Origin: Clostridiales bacterium
Lineage (GTDB): Bacteria; Bacillota; Clostridia; TANB77; CAG-508
NCBI GenBank assembly: GCA_019417465.1
Contig: DXVF01000009.1
Span: forward strand, 16,964-80,963
Reading direction: 5' to 3'
Length of the DNA stretch: 64,000 nt
Below are positions 45,193 to 52,541 of the stretch, one piece after another. Under the pieces are notes generated by a model. The model was not told the origin of the DNA and ran no database searches. It saw nothing but the letters and a program-made list of their open reading frames with translations. The translations under genes and the position numbers were made by a program. Position 1 is the first letter of the stretch; every line of letters begins with the position of its first letter.

Positions 45193-46464
45193 ATGAAACT
45201 AATAGAGAGTTTAAATATAAAAGAAAAAGCTTATATAGAAAAACTAGAAAATGGGATGACTGTTATTATTATTCCAAAAAATAATACAAATAAAAAATAT
45301 ATAATATGGGGGATAAACTTTGGGTCTATTGATAATCATTTTAAGGTAAATGAAGAAGAAATATATATACCAGACGGAGTAGCTCATTTCTTAGAACATA
45401 AGATGTTTGAACAAGAAAATGGAACTAATAGTTTAGATACATTAATGGCGCTTGGAATAGATGCAAATGCATATACAACAAATGACCATACTGCATATTT
45501 ATTTGAGTGTACTAACCATTTTTATGAAGGTTTAGATGAATTAATGAATTATGTTCAAAATCCGTATTTTACTGATGAAAATGTAGAAAAAGAAAAAGGA
45601 ATAATATCACAAGAAATAAAAATGTATGATGATGACCCAGGATGGCAATTGTATATGAGTGTTCTAGATTGTTTATATAAAAATAATCCTATAAAAATAG
45701 ATATTGCAGGAAGTGTAGATTCTATTAAAAATATTACTCCTGAGGTATTATATAAATGTTATAACACTTTTTATGCACCAAACAATATGACATTAGTTGT
45801 ATGTGGAGATTTTGAACCAAATAAAATATTAAATGATATAAAAAATAGATTAACAAAGGAAATAACACATGACAAGTTAGAAAGAATTTATCCAGAAAAA
45901 GAAAACGAAATAAATAAAAAAAATATACAAAAAAATATGAATGTAAGTATACCACTTTTTGCTATTGGATTTAAAGATATAAAGGGAATAGATGATGATA
46001 TAGTAAAAAAACATATAGCAATAGAGATTTTATTAAATATGTTAATCGGAAAAAGTTCTAATTTATATAAGAAATTATATAATGATGGGATATTATTAGA
46101 AGAACCTGATATGGATTATGAATTTTCTAAACAGTATGCTCATGTAGTTATTTCAGGTCAATCTGAAAATCCAGATGAAATTTATAAAGAACTTGAAGAA
46201 AAAATAAAAGAGTATAAGGAGAATGGATTAGATTCTAAACATTTTGAAAGAATAAAGAAGAAAGTATATGGTGACTATGTTGTAGAATATAATAGTATCT
46301 CTGATATTGCTAGAATGTTTCTAGCAGATTCTATGAAGAATATTTCTTCGTTTGATTATATTGAACAATATAATCAAATAAGTAAGGAATATGCAGAAAA
46401 AATATTAGAAGAAATATTTAATACAGATTTCATGGTTATGTCAACAATAAAAGGAAAAGAATAA
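45193..46464 (+). CDS. M16-family zinc peptidase (YmfH-like)
   Basis: The active partner shows the inverted zinc motif HFLEH (HxxEH) in VAHFLEHKMFEQENG at about residue 64, with the distal Glu in EKEKGIISQEIKMYDDDPGW about 75 residues later, and NAYTTNDHTAYLFECT between them. Length is 423 residues. It starts at ATG 45193 after GGAGGG, 15 bases past the upstream stop. It should degrade peptides, possibly signal peptides or processed pheromones; the exact substrate is not known. Confidence 0.92.
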   Translation: MKLIESLNIKEKAYIEKLENGMTVIIIPKNNTNKKYIIWGINFGSIDNHFKVNEEEIYIPDGVAHFLEHKMFEQENGTNSLDTLMALGIDANAYTTNDHTAYLFECTNHFYEGLDELMNYVQNPYFTDENVEKEKGIISQEIKMYDDDPGWQLYMSVLDCLYKNNPIKIDIAGSVDSIKNITPEVLYKCYNTFYAPNNMTLVVCGDFEPNKILNDIKNRLTKEITHDKLERIYPEKENEINKKNIQKNMNVSIPLFAIGFKDIKGIDDDIVKKHIAIEILLNMLIGKSSNLYKKLYNDGILLEEPDMDYEFSKQYAHVVISGQSENPDEIYKELEEKIKEYKENGLDSKHFERIKKKVYGDYVVEYNSISDIARMFLADSMKNISSFDYIEQYNQISKEYAEKILEEIFNTDFMVMSTIKGKE

Positions 46465-46543
46465 TGTAAAATTTAAAATATAAAAAATAGTTAATAAAAA
46501 ATTTAGTATTTTTATGATAAAATAGATAATAAAAATAATCAAC

Positions 46544-46627
46544 TTGTCAAATGCAGTTTTTACAATATTTTTGAGGTTTTTGGAATACAAAAAAGGTAAA
46601 TATACAACAGTGTAAAATAGTGTCGAA
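46544..46627 (+). promoter_or_regulatory. Two candidate Spo0A boxes upstream of the Spo0E-like gene
   Basis: TGTCGAA at 46621-46627 matches the core of the Spo0A box exactly, and TTGTCAAATG at 46544 is a looser match (one difference from TTTGTCAAAA-type sites). Both lie upstream of the promoter at 46687. Confidence 0.4.
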
Positions 46628-46686
46628 AAAGAGAGAAAAATGTTATACGAAAAAAATGTAAACTCCTTTAAAAACAAGCAAATTTG

Positions 46687-46715
46687 TTGACGCACATGTA
46701 AAAATATGGTATTTT
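46687..46715 (+). promoter_or_regulatory. Promoter of the Spo0E-like gene
   Basis: TTGACG, 17 bases, TATTTT. No other feature is visible in the 46465-46761 gap apart from the two Spo0A-like boxes. Confidence 0.5.
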
Positions 46716-46761
46716 AAATATATACGAAAGAGAAGTACACGAAAAAAAGGAGCGTGATTAT

Positions 46762-46944
46762 ATGTTAGATGAAAGAATCTGTAAACTAAGGCAAAAGTTA
46801 AATGAGAGTATTATGGAGGGACAAGATTATAATGTAACATATAAATTAAGCGTAGAATTAGACCAATTAATTGCACAATATTATAAAAAAAGATTAAGAG
46901 GTATAAATAAAAAAATAAAAATGCCAAAAAAGAAAATGAAATAA
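46762..46944 (+). CDS. Spo0E-family aspartyl-phosphate phosphatase
   Basis: Spo0E proteins dephosphorylate Spo0A-P and so block entry into sporulation. The 60-residue product has two helices; the second bears the family signature SVELDQLIAQYY (S-x-E-L-D-x-L-I). The Lys-rich C-terminal tail is longer than in minimal members. RBS AAAAGGAGCG. It sits alone between the M16 pair and the secretion locus, with candidate Spo0A boxes upstream that would make a feedback loop. A terminator follows. Confidence 0.88.
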   Translation: MLDERICKLRQKLNESIMEGQDYNVTYKLSVELDQLIAQYYKKRLRGINKKIKMPKKKMK

Positions 46945-46964
46945 ATATTTAAATTTATGTTCTT

Positions 46965-47020
46965 AAGAATAAAGTATTTTGTGAGGTTCTTGTATCGCAA
47001 ATTTGCTTTATTCTTTTTTT
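46965..47020 (+). terminator. Rho-independent terminator
   Basis: AAGAATAAAG pairs with CTTTATTCTT, with a partly paired interior, then a T-tract. Confidence 0.75.
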
Positions 47021-47184
47021 AATATTAAAATATATTTTAATATTAAAGGGGTTACTTTAAAATGTATTTACGTGTATAATTAAAATTACAAAATATGATA
47101 AAATTACAAGTCTGGTAATAAATTTACAAAAAATTTGCAAAAAAACTAATATTATAGTATAATAGAACAGAAGAGGGTGATTGA

Positions 47185-47571
47185 ATGAAATGCATTTATA
47201 AAAACATTACATATTTAATAATATTATTAATGTTATTGCAAATTATATATACACCTATTAGAGTAGAAGCTTTAACAGATCCAGTCAAAAATCCTAATGC
47301 ATACAATCCTACACCACCAGGTCAAAATTCATATAATGACTTATTTAATGGGGTAGGTAATGTTTTAGGAATGTTACAAAATATAGGAATTGTTGTAAGC
47401 GTTATATCTATTATGATACTTGGTATAAAATATATGATAGGTAGTGTTGATGAAAAAGCAGAATATAAAAAAACAATGTTTCCTATAGTAATTGGAATTA
47501 TATTAATTACATCAATCATCACAATAATTAATATAATTAATGACGCTACTAACTTTGTATTAAAAAATTAG
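47185..47571 (+). CDS. T4SS pilin-like (TrbC/VirB2-type) small membrane protein 1
   Basis: The 128-residue preprotein has a signal peptide ending near VEA, then two membrane helices joined by a short charged loop GSVDEKAEYKK. This is the layout of Gram-positive VirB2/TrbC-like pilin subunits. GNVLGMLQNIGIVVSVISIMI forms the first helix. The GGGTGATTG site precedes the start. It is the first of three similar genes, so the pilus or channel may be built from several subunits. It opens the secretion cluster. Confidence 0.82.
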   Translation: MKCIYKNITYLIILLMLLQIIYTPIRVEALTDPVKNPNAYNPTPPGQNSYNDLFNGVGNVLGMLQNIGIVVSVISIMILGIKYMIGSVDEKAEYKKTMFPIVIGIILITSIITIINIINDATNFVLKN

Positions 47572-47649
47572 GTATAAGATTATAAAAATCATATTGAAAA
47601 ATGTATTTTTATAATATATAATTATATTAATTATAAAGAGGTGAGTAGG

Positions 47650-48195
47650 GTGAAAAAGTATTTTAAAATAATTTCTTTAAGTATATTTATATTAATATTT
47701 TCCCTATTTCAAGTAAAACAAACAATGGCAATGGATAAAATATTTTCAGAGGGGCAAAACTTTATTCAAGCAGGAAGCTCGCTTGAAGATGGAGATTATG
47801 TAAATGAAGAAAGCTTGAAATCCAGTTCTGATAATATTTATAATACATTCCTTATAGTAGGAATAATATTAATGGCAGTTATAGGTATGATACTAGGAAT
47901 AAAGTTTGTTACATCAGGAGTAGAAGAAAAAGCACAAGTAAAAGAAACTTTGATACCATATGTAATAGGTTGCGTAGTTATTTTGGGGGCTTTTGGAATT
48001 TGGAAATTAAGTATAAGCATTTTTAGTGGTTTAGATAAAATAAATGAAGAATCAATATATCAAAAATCACAAGAAGGATATTGTACATGTGGAGAACCTT
48101 TATTTTCACCACCTAATAGTAAATATTTATTCAGCCCTATAGCGGAAAAAGATAACAATGGAAAGACCATAGATGGGGTTAAACATGAATGGTGA
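47650..48195 (+). CDS. T4SS pilin-like membrane protein 2, with Cys-containing tail
   Basis: The protein has the same plan as its neighbours: signal peptide (to about TMAMDK), linker, and two helices around TSGVEEKAQVKE. It adds a 50-residue C-terminal tail with the CTCGEP motif and SPPNSKYLFSPI, absent from the other two. I use GTG at 47650 because GAGGTG precedes it at a suitable distance; GTG at 47641 is also possible. The tail could be an adhesive or docking part. The pilin call is by analogy. Confidence 0.72.
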   Translation: MKKYFKIISLSIFILIFSLFQVKQTMAMDKIFSEGQNFIQAGSSLEDGDYVNEESLKSSSDNIYNTFLIVGIILMAVIGMILGIKFVTSGVEEKAQVKETLIPYVIGCVVILGAFGIWKLSISIFSGLDKINEESIYQKSQEGYCTCGEPLFSPPNSKYLFSPIAEKDNNGKTIDGVKHEW

Positions 48196-48279
48196 ATTAA
48201 TAAATAGTTTTGTTTTTAACATTATCTCATGAACATAGAGATGATTTAATATATATTTTTTAAAAAGGAGGAACAAAAT

Positions 48280-48630
48280 ATGAAAAAATCTATTAAAATT
48301 ATTATGGTTATAATAGCAATTTTATCAATACTTTTAATATTTTCTAATAATGCACTTGCATCAGGACCAATAGATCCAGGGATATTAAAGCCAAGCTATA
48401 CCGATTCTACAGAAATACAAAACATGGCAGGTAGAATAATGGGTATAATTAGAAACGTTGCAGTAGTTGCAGGTGTTATTATATTAATGGTAATTGGTGT
48501 TAAATTTATATTAGGTAGTGCAGAAGAAAAAGCAGAGTACAAAAAATCACTAATACCATTAGTAGTAGGTGTAGTACTTGTTATGGCAGCGACTACAATA
48601 GTATCATTCTTGTTTGACTTTATGAGTTAA
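48280..48630 (+). CDS. T4SS pilin-like (TrbC/VirB2-type) small membrane protein 3
   Basis: This 116-residue preprotein is the most canonical of the three. A signal peptide ends at NNALAS, followed by a Pro-rich start (GPIDPGILKPSY), helix 1 (IRNVAVVAGVIILMVIGVKFI), the loop GSAEEKAEYKKS and helix 2 (LIPLVVGVVLVMAATTIV). RBS AAAGGAGGAAC is very strong, suggesting high expression as expected for a pilin. Two terminators follow before the next gene. Confidence 0.85.
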   Translation: MKKSIKIIMVIIAILSILLIFSNNALASGPIDPGILKPSYTDSTEIQNMAGRIMGIIRNVAVVAGVIILMVIGVKFILGSAEEKAEYKKSLIPLVVGVVLVMAATTIVSFLFDFMS

Positions 48631-48726
48631 ATAAAAAAATAAAAATAGATATTTACAACATTGCAACTATTTAAATTGTTTTAAAATTTGTGTACTAATT
48701 TTAAAAAATGTGTACATATATTATAT

Positions 48727-48771
48727 AAAAAAGAAGAAAAATATTTTAATTTCTGTTTTTCTTCTTTTTAT
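48727..48771 (+). terminator. First terminator in the 48631-48966 gap
   Basis: AAAAAAGAAGAAAAA pairs with TTTTTCTTCTTTTT. With the next hairpin it insulates the highly expressed pilin genes from the machinery genes. Confidence 0.7.
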
Positions 48772-48850
48772 ATTTTTGTAACAAAATAAACGGTAGTACA
48801 TATTTGCGTAAAGAAATTGTAAAATGTATAAAATTACTATTATTACAACA

Positions 48851-48882
48851 AGATGACATTTTTATTAAATGTCTGTTTTTTT
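48851..48882 (+). terminator. Second terminator in the same gap
   Basis: GACATTT pairs with AAATGTC around TTATT and eight T follow. Confidence 0.75.
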
Positions 48883-48892
48883 TATATATAAA

Positions 48893-48922
48893 TTTACAAA
48901 ATTAATGTAAATATGCTATAAT
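48893..48922 (+). promoter_or_regulatory. Promoter of the secretion-machinery operon
   Basis: TTTACA, 18 bases, TATAAT, about 45 bases ahead of the PrgI-like gene. Confidence 0.65.
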
Positions 48923-48966
48923 TTAAATTAGAAAATATATTTTTTATTACAGAGGAGGAATTGATT

Positions 48967-49314
48967 TTGAGTACATATTTTATTCCAAGAAATACAAAAG
49001 GTGAAGGAAAGATTTTATATATTTTTTCTACAAAAGCTTTAATATATACAGTTGTTGGAGCTATATTAGGACTTGTTTTTTATTATATATGTAGTTTGTT
49101 TAATGCAAATATAGTTGGAATTATAATTGTAGTTATACTTGCTGCACTAGGATTTGCAATTGCAACAATAAAAATCCCAGATAGTAATAATTTTGAAATA
49201 ACAAGAAAAGCAGGAGGACAGTCTATGGATGAAATTATAGTTAGATACATAAAATTTAAATTAAATAAAAAGAAAATTTATGTATATTATGAGGAGGAAA
49301 CAAATGATGAATAA
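48967..49314 (+). CDS. PrgI-family T4SS inner-membrane protein
   Basis: PrgI/TcpE-like proteins are the VirB3 equivalent in Gram-positive conjugation machines. The 115-residue product starts STYFIPRNTKGEGKILYIFS, has two membrane helices (about 22-60) and ends in the conserved basic segment RKAGGQSMDEIIVRYIKFKLNKKKIYVY. The start is TTG at 48967, 8 bases after AGGAGG. Its stop overlaps the next start (GAGGAGG, then ATG), so it is the first gene of the machinery operon. Confidence 0.88.
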   Translation: MSTYFIPRNTKGEGKILYIFSTKALIYTVVGAILGLVFYYICSLFNANIVGIIIVVILAALGFAIATIKIPDSNNFEITRKAGGQSMDEIIVRYIKFKLNKKKIYVYYEEETNDE

Positions 49315-50533
49315 CATGCAGTTAATATTAAATATTGCAATTATTGCATTAATAATTATTATCTTATCACTTATTGTTATACTAGCAATTATGTATGCAA
49401 AATCAAAATTAATAAAAGATACAAAAAGTGAAGATAAGAACACTAAAAGTGGGAAAAAAGAAAGAAAAAATAATACTAATAATGAAAGCAAGCAATCTGT
49501 ATTAAATTTTTTAGAATTTGATGATGTAGAAGATAATATGATATCCCAGGATGATGGGGCAAGATATTTAATGGTAGTTGAATGCCAAGGGATTAATTAT
49601 GATTTGATGTCTAATGTAGAAAAAACTGCTGTTGAAGATGGATTTGTACAGTTTTTAAATACTTTAAGGTATAAAATTCAAATATATGTACAAACAAGAA
49701 AAGTTAATTTAGAGGCAAATATTAATAAATATGAAGATAAAGTAAGTGATATAGAATTAGAACTAAGAAAAGCAGAAATGGAATATCAAGAAATGGTAAA
49801 TTCAAATAGATATTCTGAAGAAGAATTAGATGCAAGATTATATGAGCTAACCAAAAAGAAAAACTTATATGAATATGGAAAAGATATAATAAATAATACA
49901 GAAAATATGAGTTTAAATAAACAAATTTTAACAAAAAAATATTATATAATAATTCCATATTATGTATCAGAGCTAGGAGATAACAACTTTGATAAAGAAG
50001 AAATAAAAAATATTGCATTTTCAGAATTATATACCCGTGCTCAAGCAATTATTAGAATGTTATTTGCGTGTGATATTAAATCACATGTGATGAATTCAGC
50101 GGAAATAATTGAACTATTATATGCTGCATATAATAGAGATGATGCTGAAATATATGGAGTTGATAAATATATAGAAGCAGGATACCAATCTATGTATTCT
50201 ACTGCACCAGACGTTTTAGAAAAGAAAATGAAAGCTTTAGACGAAGAAATACAAATAAAGGCAATGGAAAAAGTTGAACAAAAAATTAGTGAAGTAGAAA
50301 TGGAAAAAAGAAGAGAAATTACAAAAAGAAGAAGATTAATGGATGCTTCTATTGATGAGCTAGCACTATTAATATTAGATGAAAATAAAGATGTGTTTGG
50401 TGAAGATCTAGTAAATAAGGCAAGTAATAAAATAAAAGAGGAAAGAAAAATAAAAGAGAAGGGAGAGGTAAAAAATGCTAATACAAAGAAAACAGCAAGA
50501 AAGAGAACAACAAAAAAAGCAGGAAAAGAATAA
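49304..50533 (+). CDS. TraC/VirB4-N-terminal-like accessory protein of the T4SS
   Basis: The 409-residue protein has an N-terminal membrane helix (about 5-30), a domain resembling the N-terminal part of TraC/VirB4 (YLMVVECQGINYDLMSNVEKTAVEDGFVQFLNTLRYKIQIYVQTRKVNL), a long coiled coil, and a Lys-rich C-terminal tail. There is no Walker A. It overlaps the VirB4-type ATPase gene by 59 bases and probably binds that ATPase. The ATG at 49304 follows GAGGAGG. Its function is inferred from context. Confidence 0.75.
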   Translation: MMNNMQLILNIAIIALIIIILSLIVILAIMYAKSKLIKDTKSEDKNTKSGKKERKNNTNNESKQSVLNFLEFDDVEDNMISQDDGARYLMVVECQGINYDLMSNVEKTAVEDGFVQFLNTLRYKIQIYVQTRKVNLEANINKYEDKVSDIELELRKAEMEYQEMVNSNRYSEEELDARLYELTKKKNLYEYGKDIINNTENMSLNKQILTKKYYIIIPYYVSELGDNNFDKEEIKNIAFSELYTRAQAIIRMLFACDIKSHVMNSAEIIELLYAAYNRDDAEIYGVDKYIEAGYQSMYSTAPDVLEKKMKALDEEIQIKAMEKVEQKISEVEMEKRREITKRRRLMDASIDELALLILDENKDVFGEDLVNKASNKIKEERKIKEKGEVKNANTKKTARKRTTKKAGKE

Positions 50534-52445
50534 TGCAGATAGACAGGAAACATTATTAAGGAAAAAAAGTGTAAAAGAAATGATAGCACCATCTGGAATT
50601 GATGCTTCAAATTTGGATCATATTGAAATTAATTCAAGTTCTAAAAGATATGCAAGAAGCTTTTTTGTATCAAATTTACCTCGTATGTGTACTTTTCCAG
50701 ATTTGTTTCGCGATTTATATATGTTTGGAGATGTTAATACTTCAATATATATAAATCCTATAGCAGAATCTAGTTCTCAAAATGATCTAAATAGAGTTAT
50801 TAATGAATTAGAGACAGAAAGAATTATTGCAGAAGAAAGAGGAAATATTAATAGATCGAGACTATTAGCACAAAAAAGAATGGAAACAGAAGAATTAAGA
50901 GACGAGATTGCTTCTGGATTTAATAAATTATATGAAGCCTCTATTGTTGCTACATTATTTGAGTATAATTTACAAGAACTAGATCGTTATACTAAACTTT
51001 TAACAACAGAAATGTCAAAATCTTTAGTAGGAATAAAATCGGCATGGGCAATGCAAGATGATGCCTTAAAAACTAATATGCCATTAATGAGACAGAGAAT
51101 AAAAAAAGCACATACATTTGATAGACGTTCAATGGCAACAATATTTCCTTTTACAACTTCAGAAATAGGACATTCTAGTGGAATACCGCTAGGTTTTAAT
51201 AGACAAACGGGAGTACCAATATTATTTGATAATTTTCATAATTCACTTACAAACTATAACATGGTTATTTTTGCTAAATCTGGTGCAGGTAAATCTGTAA
51301 CAATGAAAACATTAATATCTAGGTCTGCTGTATTAATGGGAATAGAGAGTTTAGCACTAGATGCGGAAGGCGAATATAGTATAGTTGCAGAAAGTTTGGG
51401 AGGAATTAATGTTGTGTTAAGTCCAAGCTCAAAAACTATTATAAATTTATTTGATATTGAACCTGAAAATGTAAAAGATGAAATTACAGGAAGAGAAAGA
51501 ACAATTGTGAATGTAGAAAGTAAGGTAGAAGATGTTACTCAAGCTTTAGTTACAATGGCAAGAGGTAGTACAAAAAGTACAGATGTTAATGAGCTTACAA
51601 AACAAATTATAGCAGAATCTGTTTCTGAAGAATATGCGAGAGTTGGAATTAATAGTAATCCAAATAGTTTATATACAACAGATAAAACAGTTGCTATAGG
51701 TGACTCAATAGGAAGAGTAAAGAAATTAATGCCAACAATAGGATCATGGTATAAAAGATTACAAAAAAAAGCTAAGGAAAATGATAATATAGATTATAAT
51801 TTTCATTATAGCTATTTATTAAAAGTGATGAAACAATACATAAGAGAATATGATGGTCAAATGGCATATTTTGATGGTCAATCTACGTTTGAATTACTAG
51901 ATGGTGCAACATTTATTAATTTGGATATTTCACAACTAGAAGAAAGATTTGCAAGACCACTTGCACAACAAATATTACTATCTTGGATTTGGGAAAAGTA
52001 TGTTAAAAAGAATAGTGAAGATAAAAGAAAAGCAAGACAAAAAAGAGTTTTAGTAGATGAAGCATGGATGTTACTTCCATATCCAGAGGCGGTAGACTTT
52101 TTAAATACAATGGCCAGACGTGCAAGAAAGAGAAATGTTTCACTTGCAATTATTTCTCAAAGATTTCAAGATTTTTATGAAAAACCTGAAGCACAAGCGG
52201 TTTTAACTTCTTCGGATACAAAGTTGTTTTTAGCACAAGACAAGTCTGAGATACAATACTTAAAAGAAGTGTTTAAATTAAGTGACGGTGAGTCTGGATT
52301 TTTAGTTACATGTACTAAAGGTGAAGGTTTATTAAAAGTTGGTTCTGAAACAGCAATTATACAAATTCAACCAACAGCAAAAGAGTTTGAATTTATTGAA
52401 ACAAACTTAAATAAATTAGTTGCAAAAGAAAGAGGAGATATGTAA
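50475..52445 (+). CDS. VirB4-type secretion ATPase
   Basis: VirB4 powers assembly and substrate movement in type IV secretion. The 656-residue protein has an N-terminal VirB4 domain (SFFVSNLPRMCTFPDLFRDLYMFGDVNTSIYI) and a C-terminal ATPase with Walker A MVIFAKSGAGKSVTMK, the ALDAEGEY step, Walker B KRVLVDEAWMLLPYPE, the motif MARRARKRNVSLAIISQRFQDF and SDTKLFLAQDKSE. All catalytic residues are present. RBS GGGAGAGG precedes the start inside the upstream gene. Confidence 0.93.
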   Translation: MLIQRKQQEREQQKKQEKNNADRQETLLRKKSVKEMIAPSGIDASNLDHIEINSSSKRYARSFFVSNLPRMCTFPDLFRDLYMFGDVNTSIYINPIAESSSQNDLNRVINELETERIIAEERGNINRSRLLAQKRMETEELRDEIASGFNKLYEASIVATLFEYNLQELDRYTKLLTTEMSKSLVGIKSAWAMQDDALKTNMPLMRQRIKKAHTFDRRSMATIFPFTTSEIGHSSGIPLGFNRQTGVPILFDNFHNSLTNYNMVIFAKSGAGKSVTMKTLISRSAVLMGIESLALDAEGEYSIVAESLGGINVVLSPSSKTIINLFDIEPENVKDEITGRERTIVNVESKVEDVTQALVTMARGSTKSTDVNELTKQIIAESVSEEYARVGINSNPNSLYTTDKTVAIGDSIGRVKKLMPTIGSWYKRLQKKAKENDNIDYNFHYSYLLKVMKQYIREYDGQMAYFDGQSTFELLDGATFINLDISQLEERFARPLAQQILLSWIWEKYVKKNSEDKRKARQKRVLVDEAWMLLPYPEAVDFLNTMARRARKRNVSLAIISQRFQDFYEKPEAQAVLTSSDTKLFLAQDKSEIQYLKEVFKLSDGESGFLVTCTKGEGLLKVGSETAIIQIQPTAKEFEFIETNLNKLVAKERGDM

Positions 52446-52541
52446 TTAGGTTATCAACATGTAGAGACTATTTTGATTGACAGAAAGTATGTTTACATAT
52501 ATTATAAAAATAACTTTACATAAAAGAGATGAGGAGATAAT

